Assembly (NCBI GenBank): GCA_039640505.1
Contig: CP046865.1
Location: 2,285,501 to 2,349,500 of the forward strand
Length of the DNA stretch: 64,000 nucleotides
DNA from: Rhodobacteraceae bacterium Araon29
GTDB lineage: Bacteria; Pseudomonadota; Alphaproteobacteria; Rhodobacterales; Rhodobacteraceae
Direction: 5' to 3'
Of the stretch, positions 7,817 through 15,738 are shown piece by piece; the first letter of the stretch is position 1, and every line of letters begins with the position of its first letter. The translations under genes and the position numbers were made by a program. The notes below the pieces were generated by a model. The model was not told the origin of the DNA, searched no databases, and saw only the letters and a list, made by a program, of their open reading frames with translations.

Positions 7817-8203
7817 ATGAAAAAAATGTTGAATCGATATTTGCAAGAGTATGACAAGAAGCCCCTTGTGGCTTCACTATTGGGATTATTAATTTCTATT
7901 TCACTTGGATTGATAGCGACTTGGGTTTTGGCAGCTTTTGCAAATTTTCTGGGAAGCTACATGGTTATTGCTATTTTTTTGATAGCACCATTCTTGCTTC
8001 TTATTCTTGGCCTTTGGATTGTAGTTGGTTTGCTTCTTGCTGAGCAAATGTGGGTCTTCTTTGGAATATACAAGATTTTAGGGATTACAAACAAGCCGAT
8101 CAGAAAAAGCTTCAATAAGTGGACCGGGCGAAATCTTCAGAAATCTCAGATCGAAATAAAGTCTGGAAACGCAAACAAAGCCACTGAGTTTGCAGGAGGA
8201 TGA
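7817..8203 (+). CDS. Small membrane protein, two hydrophobic segments
   Basis: The 128-aa protein has two long hydrophobic segments (about residues 17-44 and 48-75), a short region near residue 80, and a basic, soluble C-terminus. I do not recognise the family. It starts 2 bp after the small repeat-peptide stop and ends 1 bp before the next lipoprotein gene, so the three are almost certainly translated from one message. A membrane protein tightly coupled to a small secreted peptide is a common immunity arrangement; here that is only a suggestion. Confidence 0.65.
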   Translation: MKKMLNRYLQEYDKKPLVASLLGLLISISLGLIATWVLAAFANFLGSYMVIAIFLIAPFLLLILGLWIVVGLLLAEQMWVFFGIYKILGITNKPIRKSFNKWTGRNLQKSQIEIKSGNANKATEFAGG

Positions 8204-8204
8204 G

Positions 8205-8729
8205 ATGAAGAGCAAAATTGGTATATCGACGGCATTTGTCGTCGCTGTTGCAACAGCGCTGTCTGGATGTGCGAAAGATCCAACTGACGATCCACAGCAC
8301 AAATACCGCCAAGACCCCAGACAAACATGGGCGCTTGATGTTGAGCGCGATGAATGTGCCGTATCAGAAATCGTACAAGAATATTATGAAACAGGGGCGT
8401 GGGGAAATCAGCGTTCTTATAGCTGGGACATATTAAGACAAGATCAGGATTCTCTAACTCGAGCGATACACCGGGCCGGACAGTGGAATATTCTTGACTA
8501 CATAGTTAGTCATGAACGATTCGAATTCCACGCGAGTTGTCGCTCTGACTTTTCGCGATCAGAAGTCCATAATGGCGCAGAAAGCCCTAACAAAATAGAT
8601 CTTCACTTTAGATCGGATCAAAACAAGACTCTATGCACTGTGACAGATAAGAATGCCCCAGGTTTGGTCCAATCCTGCATCAATGTAGAAACCGGTTCAA
8701 AGACTTTTGACGTCATTCGTAACAACTGA
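8205..8729 (+). CDS. Four-cysteine lipoprotein, paralog C (diverged)
   Basis: A 174-aa lipoprotein starting at the ATG at 8205 behind a strong AGGAGGA. The lipobox is ALSGC with Cys22. The mature part aligns with the two lipoproteins at 6186 and 6957: DECAVSEIVQEYYETG matches DQCRISDAVERYFAAG, LDYIVSHERF matches LHYVVSQDDF, and all four later cysteines are kept. Overall similarity is low, so it is an older paralog. It is 40 bp upstream of the second large repeat protein, mirroring the lipoprotein-then-repeat-peptide order of the other two modules. Confidence 0.78.
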   Translation: MKSKIGISTAFVVAVATALSGCAKDPTDDPQHKYRQDPRQTWALDVERDECAVSEIVQEYYETGAWGNQRSYSWDILRQDQDSLTRAIHRAGQWNILDYIVSHERFEFHASCRSDFSRSEVHNGAESPNKIDLHFRSDQNKTLCTVTDKNAPGLVQSCINVETGSKTFDVIRNN

Positions 8730-8769
8730 GTTACATCACCATCGCAACAACCATAAACGAGGAACAAAG

Positions 8770-11295
8770 ATGATGTCCAAAACTACCGAATTAACCTCAA
8801 CCCAATTTAATCCCTTTTGGGATTTAGCAACCTCTCTCAGCTTTGGTGGCGGTGGCGGTGGCGGTAGATCGTCAGGAGGTGGCGGAGGCAGCTCCAGTAG
8901 TAGTGGTGGTGGCTTTTGGTCGAATGCTTTCGGGGGCGGTGCGAATACTGGCAACGAGGGGAACGAAGGCAATGAGGGTGACGAGAATAATGAGGGAAAT
9001 GAGGGCAACGAAGGGGACGAAGGGAATGAAGGCAATTTCTTTCGTGACATCGGTAGCGGTATAAGCAACATCGCCGGGAATGTCGGTGGAGCCATCGATC
9101 GTGCCGCTGGATTTATAGGAGATCACAATGGCAATGAAGGAAACGAAGGGAATGATTATACGCCTCCAAGCAATACCGACAGTCGGGGTGTTGTAGCTGG
9201 GAAAGCGAATGTTGTTGTTTCCGAATACAAATTGCCAGGTGGAACCACACACCTAACTGTTTCGTTTTATGACAGTAATGGCCGATTGGTTGATGAAATG
9301 AATGGGCTAGCAACCAGTGCAAATGGAGTCCCTAAAGCTATTGGAATGCCGTGGGATACCTCAGACACGATTGATTTCTATTCTTCCACTCAAAATTCTT
9401 ACCCCAATGGTCAGCCCGTAGCCTTAGGTGTTGAGTATAACGGTAAATATTCAGCCCATAACAATGCTTGGAGCGGTTCAGACGCACAAATGCAACAGAT
9501 GCGCGCGCAAGCGCTATCTGCTGGGGAGCAAATCAACGCAAAAAATCTCGATTATCAGTTGCTAGACCAAAACAGTAATTCCGTCGCGAATACTCTGATG
9601 AACAGCATGGGGCTTGACATGCCTCAAGCAAATCGCATTGCGCCAGGTGCAGGAAATGACTTAATTAATCCTGCAAGATCGAATGCTGTTTCGTCGGCTA
9701 ATGATGGCAACGAAGGTAACGAAGGTAACGAAGGCGACGAGGGAGACGAAGGGAACGAAGGAGACGAAGGAGACGAAGGAAACGAAGGCAACGAGGGAGA
9801 CGAAGGCAACGAGGGGAACGAAGGCAACGAGGGAGACGAAGGCAACGAGGGGAACGAAGGCAACGAGGGAGACGAAGGCAACGAGGGGAACGAAGGCAAC
9901 GAGGGAGACGAAGGCAACGAGGGGAACGAAGGCAACGAGGGAGACGAGGGGAACGAAGGGAACGAGGGCAACGAGGGAGACGAGGGGAACGAAGGGAACG
10001 AGGGCAACGAAGGTAACGAGGGCAACGAAGGTAACGAGGGGAACGAAGGGAACGAAGGCAACGAAGGCAACGAAGGCAACGAGGGCAACGAAGGGAACGA
10101 GGGCGGAGGCCGCTCGGGTCGCGGCGGAAAGCCCGTTGTGGTTGACCTTGATGGTGACGGAGTTGAGATTGATGAACTTGGCAAAAGCACGGCAAAGTTT
10201 GACTTCGACAATGACGGCTACCGCGAAAAAACCGCTTGGATTGGCAAGGACGACGGCCTTTTGGTCTTCGATGTGGGCAATGATGGCAAGGTCACCGAGG
10301 CCAAGGAAATCGCCTTTGCCTACCTTACCGAAGACGAGGACGACACCGACCTAGAAGCCCTGCGCGAAGTCTTTGATACCAACGGCGATGACCTGCTGAA
10401 TGCGCTGGATGATGACTGGGCGCAGTTCAAAATCTGGAAAGACAGCAACCAGAACGGTATTTCCGAAGACGGCGAATTGATGAGCCTTGAGGAACTTGGC
10501 ATCACCGAAATAGGTCTAATCACCCGTGAAGGCAGCTCAGAAGTGCTTGCTGATGGTACGGTCAATCACGGCCTGATCGATGTGACCATGAAAGATGGCT
10601 CAGTCGTAGATGGCGGGGATATCGCTTTTGCCTTTGATCAAAATGGCGAGCGCGAGGGTGTCGATGAAAACGGCAATACGGTGATCGAATATGAAGCGGG
10701 CGCATCCACTGACACCACAGGTGTGGTGAGCTTTAGCTTCGGGGATCAAACCCAGCTTATCCACCATCTGCACATGATGGGCTTTATGGATAACGCCCTT
10801 TCGGTTATGGAGCTAGCCGAACAAGAGGGTGACAATGTTGTCTTTAAGCAAGACGGGGTAACATTGGTCGCAGTGGAAGACACAACCATCGCTGCCTTAG
10901 CCGACGCCATGGTCGCCGACATTCAAGTGCCTGAGCCTTTAGCAGCAAGCGAGGCCACCGAGAATAGTGATCCTTCTTCCGATACGGCCGAAGATGAGCT
11001 GCTGTTTGAAGATACATATGACACTGACGAAGCCATGGCCGATGAGGAAATGCTTGATGAAAACGCGGCGCTCGTCGATAACGATCCGCTGATCGCTTAT
11101 GATGGTGATACGTTCGAGTTTGATGAAGACGCAGAAGGTGATGCGCCTGACGACCACACCGCAGCAGCCTTGACCGCGCAAGCGATTGCAGAAGCAGATC
11201 AGGAAACTGTTGTCGTCGCGGCTGCTACAGTGGTTCCATCAGCTTCTCTTGAAACAGAAGAACCAACCGAAATAATCAATGAGGATGGAGCGTAA
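8770..11295 (+). CDS. Secreted (Gly-Asn/Asp-Glu)n repeat protein with Ca-binding C-terminal module, copy 2
   Basis: This 841-aa protein starts at the ATG at 8770 (GAGG just upstream). It has a leader with FWDLATSLSFGGGGG, a Gly/Ser tract to about residue 58, short GNE/GDE runs at 61-88 and 121-128, and a middle domain at about 139-300. The middle domain has THLTVSFYDSNG (His161) and QNSNSVANTLMNSMGL (267-282), a spacing reminiscent of permuted NlpC/P60-like folds; that assignment is tentative. Residues 313-444 are 44 Gly-Asn/Asp-Glu triplets. From 445 the GRSGRGG hinge and DLDGDG module follow, nearly identical to the protein at 2127-4388, but the last 30 residues differ. No signal peptide is present, so type I export is expected. 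Unlike copy 1, the array mixes GNE and GDE in a higher-order pattern. Confidence 0.85.
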   Translation: MMSKTTELTSTQFNPFWDLATSLSFGGGGGGGRSSGGGGGSSSSSGGGFWSNAFGGGANTGNEGNEGNEGDENNEGNEGNEGDEGNEGNFFRDIGSGISNIAGNVGGAIDRAAGFIGDHNGNEGNEGNDYTPPSNTDSRGVVAGKANVVVSEYKLPGGTTHLTVSFYDSNGRLVDEMNGLATSANGVPKAIGMPWDTSDTIDFYSSTQNSYPNGQPVALGVEYNGKYSAHNNAWSGSDAQMQQMRAQALSAGEQINAKNLDYQLLDQNSNSVANTLMNSMGLDMPQANRIAPGAGNDLINPARSNAVSSANDGNEGNEGNEGDEGDEGNEGDEGDEGNEGNEGDEGNEGNEGNEGDEGNEGNEGNEGDEGNEGNEGNEGDEGNEGNEGNEGDEGNEGNEGNEGDEGNEGNEGNEGNEGNEGNEGNEGNEGNEGNEGNEGNEGNEGGGRSGRGGKPVVVDLDGDGVEIDELGKSTAKFDFDNDGYREKTAWIGKDDGLLVFDVGNDGKVTEAKEIAFAYLTEDEDDTDLEALREVFDTNGDDLLNALDDDWAQFKIWKDSNQNGISEDGELMSLEELGITEIGLITREGSSEVLADGTVNHGLIDVTMKDGSVVDGGDIAFAFDQNGEREGVDENGNTVIEYEAGASTDTTGVVSFSFGDQTQLIHHLHMMGFMDNALSVMELAEQEGDNVVFKQDGVTLVAVEDTTIAALADAMVADIQVPEPLAASEATENSDPSSDTAEDELLFEDTYDTDEAMADEEMLDENAALVDNDPLIAYDGDTFEFDEDAEGDAPDDHTAAALTAQAIAEADQETVVVAAATVVPSASLETEEPTEIINEDGA
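9706..10101 (+). repeat. 44 x 9-bp in-frame coding repeat (GGN RAC GAR)
   Basis: 396 bp of 9-bp units encoding Gly-Asn-Glu or Gly-Asp-Glu. From about 9787 a 36-bp super-repeat (one GDE triplet then three GNE triplets) recurs several times, which points to amplification in blocks of four units. The array ends in the same GGCGGAGGC as the array at 2712-3170. Confidence 0.95.
10102..11202 (+). repeat. 1.1-kb block about 99% identical to 3171-4271
   Basis: The block aligns without gaps to 3171-4271 at a constant offset of 6931 bp. By eye I count about ten substitutions in 1101 bp. It covers the hinge, calcium-binding module and most of the acidic tail. The flanking unique regions are unrelated, so the homology begins at the repeat arrays and ends abruptly at GAAGCAGATCAG. 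Confidence 0.9.
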
Positions 11296-11312
11296 TCCTA
11301 ACTATAGAAAAC

Positions 11313-11346
11313 TACTGACGCACTGAATTATATGAGTGCGTCAGTA
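11313..11346. terminator. Perfect 12-bp hairpin after repeat protein 2
   Basis: TACTGACGCACT at 11313-11324 is perfectly complementary to 11335-11346, with a 10-nt loop. There is no T-run on either side, so it may be a terminator of the weaker kind, an mRNA 3' protection element or a binding site. It begins 17 bp after the stop of the large repeat protein. Confidence 0.5.
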
Positions 11347-11404
11347 TGAATTCAGCAGTTGGCTTGTGCATCCAAACTACCATGGACAGCCAATAAATTA
11401 ATCT

Positions 11405-11707
11405 ATGTTATTGGATTTATTCATGTTTTCACTTGGCTCCGAAGTTGCGCTAGATTGGCTAGCAGCCACTGTGATTTTCTGGATTTTTTTTGGCCTTTTA
11501 AAGATGGGTGTTGCAGTCTCTAAGATGACAATTGACAAGCAGGGCAAATTTCAGATGATCTCTCGAATAGTAATCCCGTTCCGCGTGAAGTATTCTAATC
11601 ACCGCATTGATCAAGCTTTATATGAAAAACTTTTGACGCTACTTTCCTATCCAGTTGCTGCACTTGGCATATTCACGTTTATTGGCTTTTTGTTGTCTGC
11701 GATATAA
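11405..11707 (+). CDS. Small membrane protein, unknown
   Basis: The 100-aa frame encodes two hydrophobic segments (about residues 13-38 and 78-98) around a short basic loop. No family is recognised and the ribosome binding site is weak. Composition and membrane topology support a real gene. It follows the second large repeat protein, just as another small membrane protein follows the small repeat peptide, and it converges with the secretion operon 37 bp away. Confidence 0.5.
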   Translation: MLLDLFMFSLGSEVALDWLAATVIFWIFFGLLKMGVAVSKMTIDKQGKFQMISRIVIPFRVKYSNHRIDQALYEKLLTLLSYPVAALGIFTFIGFLLSAI

Positions 11708-11744
11708 CGCTTTTTGAAAATAGAACTTTTCACCTGTTCGATTT

Positions 11745-13043
11745 TTACCCCTCTCTGAACGCTCGATAGAAGTAATCCGCAAGCGGCTTGGTCAAATAGC
11801 TGAGCGGTGACCTTTCAGCGGTGCGGATATAAGCATCGACCGGCATTCCAGGAACAAGAGATTGGTCCCCTAGTTTGGAAAGTTCTGTTTTTATTGGCGA
11901 GATTTCGACTTCGTAGTAGGCTTTCCCGGTAGCTTCATCGAGGAAACTATCGGCAGAAATCGTATTTAAAACACCAAATATTTCAGGCGTAAAGCGTTGA
12001 TCCAAAGCGGTGAATCGTAAGGAAACTTCCTGACCAACAACTATCTGATCTACGTCCGGTGCGGGAACTTTGGCTGAAACCACGAGAGCTTGATCTTGGG
12101 GTACAATGAACATGATTGCTTTGGCTTTTTCGACCACTGATTGCAGAGCAAATACTTGTGAGCCAAAGACAATTCCTGCGACTGGAGCCGTGACTTCCAT
12201 GCGCGACAATTTTCGCAGTGCAACACCCTGCTTTTCAAAAAGCTCTGAGCGAACAGTTTCAAGATCCCGTATCTCGGTTATAGCTTTTTCCCTAATGGTT
12301 GTTTTGAGTCGAATTTTGCCAAGCTCTAACGCAGCAATCGCACTCATATGCTGACCGCGTAGAGACACCAAACGTCCACGTTCCCCTTGCAAGCGCGCAC
12401 GATTACGTTGTTGTTCGAGGAGCTTGGAGCGAATAACCAAACCCTGTCCCTCAAGTTTTTCGTTGGCAGATATCTCTTGATCCAGCAAATCAATCTGAAT
12501 GTGTAGAGCATCTATTTGCGCATCGACACCGCTAACCTGCTCTAGAGTTTGAGTGATTTGCTCTTTTAGTTGCGCCAACTCATTTTCATACGAGGCTCGG
12601 TGAGCTAAAAATAAGCGGTACTGGCCAGATATTAATTCCTCAGAAGGAACATGCATCAAGCCATTAAGGTTAACTGTGAAGTCTGCTACTCCATCACGTT
12701 CCGCTCTGAGCCGTGCTATCCGGGCTGACTTTTCAACGATCTGTTGCTCAATAATCGCAAGTTCTGAACGTATGTCAGTGTCGTCAAGTCGTAGCAAAGT
12801 CTGGCCGGCTTCAACGCGATCACCATTGCGAGCGTAGATGAATCCGACAATTCCACCATCCGCATGCTGAACAACTTGCCGGTTGTTTTCTACTTTGATA
12901 AGCCCCGTGGCGATAACAGCCCCGGCAATCTTTGTTTGCGTTCCCCAGACACCAAGTAGACCAATCAGCATAATAAGTGCGACAAAACCAGTGAGGAAAG
13001 CAAACCGCCCCCTCCAGCGGTGGGAGTAGCCGCCACTCATCAA
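11745..13043 (-). CDS. HlyD-family periplasmic adaptor of type I secretion
   Basis: A 432-aa membrane fusion protein of the PrtE/HlyD type. It has one N-terminal membrane helix (about 14-34), a first lipoyl-like half with GDRVEAGQTLLRLDDTDI, a long coiled-coil hairpin (about 95-280), the second half lipoyl strand with VTAPVAGIVFG, and a C-terminal beta-barrel. In such systems it links the inner-membrane ABC transporter to a TolC-like outer-membrane channel. It overlaps the ABC transporter gene by 4 bp and is the last gene of its operon. The repeat proteins encoded opposite are the obvious cargo. Confidence 0.9.
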   Translation of the reverse strand: MMSGGYSHRWRGRFAFLTGFVALIMLIGLLGVWGTQTKIAGAVIATGLIKVENNRQVVQHADGGIVGFIYARNGDRVEAGQTLLRLDDTDIRSELAIIEQQIVEKSARIARLRAERDGVADFTVNLNGLMHVPSEELISGQYRLFLAHRASYENELAQLKEQITQTLEQVSGVDAQIDALHIQIDLLDQEISANEKLEGQGLVIRSKLLEQQRNRARLQGERGRLVSLRGQHMSAIAALELGKIRLKTTIREKAITEIRDLETVRSELFEKQGVALRKLSRMEVTAPVAGIVFGSQVFALQSVVEKAKAIMFIVPQDQALVVSAKVPAPDVDQIVVGQEVSLRFTALDQRFTPEIFGVLNTISADSFLDEATGKAYYEVEISPIKTELSKLGDQSLVPGMPVDAYIRTAERSPLSYLTKPLADYFYRAFREG

Positions 13044-14782
13044 AAAGCTTCCTTTTGATTTTCAGCTTGATGAATTTGCGGTACATTTTTCACTAGCCGC
13101 TGTAAGACTTCATTGCGTGGACCATGGGCGCGGATCAGGCCCTGCTTTAAAACGACAAGAGTATCACATTGTGAGATTGCCATTGGGCGATGCGTCATGA
13201 CAATCACGGCCTTATTCTCAGCTTTCATGTCTATGATAGCTTTATTCAATGCTTCAGAGCCTTCGGAGTCCAACGCCGAGTTCGGTTCATCAAGGATCAG
13301 CAACGATGGATTGCCATAGAAGGCCCGCGCTAGAGCAATCCGTTGCCGCTGACCTCCCGAAAGCATACCATCGCCACCATCAAGCAGCGTGTTATAGCCT
13401 TGCGGTAAAGAAGTAATAAGGTCATGTGCATGTGCTTTTTGCGCTGCTTCCTCCACGGCTGAATCATCGGGTTTGTCACTCATACGTGCAATGTTTTCCG
13501 CAATAGTGCCCTGAAAAAGAGTTATATTTTGGGGTAAGTAGCCAATGAGCTTACCAAGCGTAACCTGATCGTATTGTTCAATTGTAGCACCGCCAAAGCG
13601 GATTTCTCCAAGTGTAGTTGGCCATAGACCCGTAATGGCACGGGCCATAGTCGACTTGCCTGAACCTGAATTTCCAATTAACCCCAGTGCCTCACCGGGC
13701 GCAACCTCAAACGAAATTTGTTGTAGCGTAGCCACGTCTCCAGCTGGCGGTATGACTGTTACTCCAACTACAGATAAATGTGCTTTGGGGCGGGTAAGAC
13801 CGTGCTTTTCTTTGGTTACTGGGACTTCTGTAAGCAAGGTTGAAAGGGATTGCCAACTGTCAATAGCTCGCTGAAATTGTGACCAGCCTGAAAGTGTTTG
13901 CTCAATAGGCTGCAACGCACGCCCTAATAAGATCGATCCAGCAATAATCGCCCCACCTGTCAAATCGCCTTTGAGTACGAGATAAGCTCCAAAAGCCAAC
14001 ATAGCCGACTGCAAAAATAGGCGGAAGGACTTTGACAGAGTCGAAAAAGCTCCACCAAGGTCGTTTGAGCGCATTGAGTGATCGAGGGCATTCCGCCGAT
14101 AGGATACCCAGCGTTTCAGAACATCAGGCAACATACCCTGAGACAGGATGAGTTCAGACGATTTTTGCGATTGCGTGCTGAAGCTGTGGGCTTGCGTTGA
14201 AGTCTGCGCCGCTTCTTTGGTTTTACGCCGCGTGCTCCATTGATTTATAAGCGTAACAGTTAGGAGAATAGCCCCACCAGCTACCCCAAGCCAACCCAGA
14301 CTGGGGTGGAAGATAAAAATTGCAGCAAAGAAGATCGGTGACCATGGGATATCGCATAGCGCAAGAATAACCGACGAAGAAAAGAATGATTGCAGACTCT
14401 CTATGTCACGCAGTTCATTGCCTAAAGGCTTTTGCGGGTCGGCATTAATGCTGCGTGAAATGACTGCACTAAAAACCCGCCCATCCATAGATTCTTGAAA
14501 CCGTGCTCCAAATCTTGCCATCAACCTGCCGCGGGCAAAATCCAAAAGAGCCATCAATGCATAAAGCCCGCCGACCAGTAAAAAAAGCGCAACCAGCGTT
14601 TCTTCCGATCCAGAGCCAAGCACCCGGTCATAGATTTGCAGCATAAAAAGAGGGCCAGTTAGCATTAACAGATTCACAAAAATGCTAAACCCAAACACTG
14701 CCGCAAGAAAATGGAGGCTAGCATTGCGAGCTTCGCGTAACTCCCTGTTTCCTGCCTTGTTATCGTTTCGAAGTGCTTTCAT
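13040..14782 (-). CDS. Type I secretion ABC transporter, PrtD type
   Basis: A 580-aa half transporter with an N-terminal membrane domain of six helices and a C-terminal ATPase. Walker A is GNSGSGKSTMA, the signature is LSGGQRQRIALARA and Walker B is LLILDEPNSALD. There is no N-terminal C39 peptidase or C39-like domain, so it should recognise C-terminal signals on its substrates rather than cut double-glycine leaders. Start and stop overlap the neighbours by 4 bp on each side, which indicates translational coupling with the small gene upstream and the HlyD gene downstream. Confidence 0.93.
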   Translation of the reverse strand: MKALRNDNKAGNRELREARNASLHFLAAVFGFSIFVNLLMLTGPLFMLQIYDRVLGSGSEETLVALFLLVGGLYALMALLDFARGRLMARFGARFQESMDGRVFSAVISRSINADPQKPLGNELRDIESLQSFFSSSVILALCDIPWSPIFFAAIFIFHPSLGWLGVAGGAILLTVTLINQWSTRRKTKEAAQTSTQAHSFSTQSQKSSELILSQGMLPDVLKRWVSYRRNALDHSMRSNDLGGAFSTLSKSFRLFLQSAMLAFGAYLVLKGDLTGGAIIAGSILLGRALQPIEQTLSGWSQFQRAIDSWQSLSTLLTEVPVTKEKHGLTRPKAHLSVVGVTVIPPAGDVATLQQISFEVAPGEALGLIGNSGSGKSTMARAITGLWPTTLGEIRFGGATIEQYDQVTLGKLIGYLPQNITLFQGTIAENIARMSDKPDDSAVEEAAQKAHAHDLITSLPQGYNTLLDGGDGMLSGGQRQRIALARAFYGNPSLLILDEPNSALDSEGSEALNKAIIDMKAENKAVIVMTHRPMAISQCDTLVVLKQGLIRAHGPRNEVLQRLVKNVPQIHQAENQKEAF

Positions 14783-15000
14783 TCTGGATCAACAACATTC
14801 TTCAGAGCCAATTCGATAAAACACGGTTTGTTTTTCAAGTGCAGATACTCAAAAAAGGCTAAACTGTTTGGCATAATCTCCTTCTTCCTTACGTCAATAA
14901 TTTGCGGCAACCGCTCAGGGTGCGCAAGCACTGCCCAAGCAAAGAGCGCAGATTCAGTCTTGTTTTTTCCGTTAGATTGGTTGGTTGCATAGTCTGTCAT
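14779..15000 (-). CDS. Unknown small protein in the type I secretion operon
   Basis: The 73-aa frame from the ATG at 15000 has no signal peptide or membrane segment and no family I know. Its stop overlaps the ABC transporter start by 4 bp, so it is translated with it. The frame is open upstream to 15057 past this ATG, where it overlaps the end of the preceding gene. It may therefore be the tail of that gene separated by a frameshift. Confidence 0.5.
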   Translation of the reverse strand: MTDYATNQSNGKNKTESALFAWAVLAHPERLPQIIDVRKKEIMPNSLAFFEYLHLKNKPCFIELALKNVVDPE

Positions 15001-15020
15001 TAAGGCACCATCCGCCCATT

Positions 15021-15566
15021 TTACCTTACGCCATATCCGACTGCATGGATAACCCAATTCCAGTGTAGTATGGACAGTCTATGAAAAACTGTTTCTTCCA
15101 GTTCTTCATTACGAACTCGAGCATGGATGTTCTCCAAGTAATGAATAAACAAATGTAAATCCGTCTTGCCAAAAGCTGTAACATCCTCTTTGTGATTCAC
15201 CAAATAGCCATACCAAAACGGCATGATACTCGGCGGGTTACCAAGAGGTCCAGCGACCGGTTCTATCGATCTTCGAACTGCAGCTTTAGATCCACGATCA
15301 GAATGTGCCCAAATCCTTACTGAAGTGTTACCTACGTCATTGTCAACATAGTTGAAGGTCCTATCTTCAAAAAACGCCCTATCCCGTTTGTCCGCCGTAT
15401 CTGCCAGTACGGACCCCATATAAACGATACATGAGAACGCTCTTGGGTCATTTGAGCATATGAATGCCAGATCGTTTGAAACTACTAAATCGTAAAAGAG
15501 GGTCTCTCCCAAATTCGATTGAGGTAATGCTAGTGAACCGTTTAATAATATTGCACGAGAAATCAT
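15021..15566 (-). CDS. Unknown protein, first gene of the secretion operon
   Basis: This 181-aa protein starts at the ATG at 15566 (a TTG lies one codon upstream). It looks soluble and cytoplasmic, with several Trp, His and Asn residues in its C-terminal part, and I do not recognise it. It stops 20 bp before the next ATG. Joining it to the following small frame by one base shift would give a protein of about 255 aa with a natural-looking join, so a single frameshifted gene is a real alternative. Position at the head of a PrtD-HlyD operon suggests a role in cargo modification, chaperoning or export. Confidence 0.55.
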   Translation of the reverse strand: MISRAILLNGSLALPQSNLGETLFYDLVVSNDLAFICSNDPRAFSCIVYMGSVLADTADKRDRAFFEDRTFNYVDNDVGNTSVRIWAHSDRGSKAAVRRSIEPVAGPLGNPPSIMPFWYGYLVNHKEDVTAFGKTDLHLFIHYLENIHARVRNEELEETVFHRLSILHWNWVIHAVGYGVR

Positions 15567-15738
15567 CAAGAGCCTTATTCAAAACAACTATAAAAAATAC
15601 ACGCTTTGATTGTTTCTTAAGCTAAAAATTCAACAAAAGCAAATTTTTTTATGTTATTTCAATCTAGAATACATAAAATAATCCCCACACAAAACCTCTG
15701 AAAATTAAGCCAAAATTCTCAATACCAAAGCTGACCAC

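Noticed and set aside
9624-10354. Equivalent alternative frames over the second array
   Set aside because: Same explanation as for the first array; no independent start signal or conserved domain.
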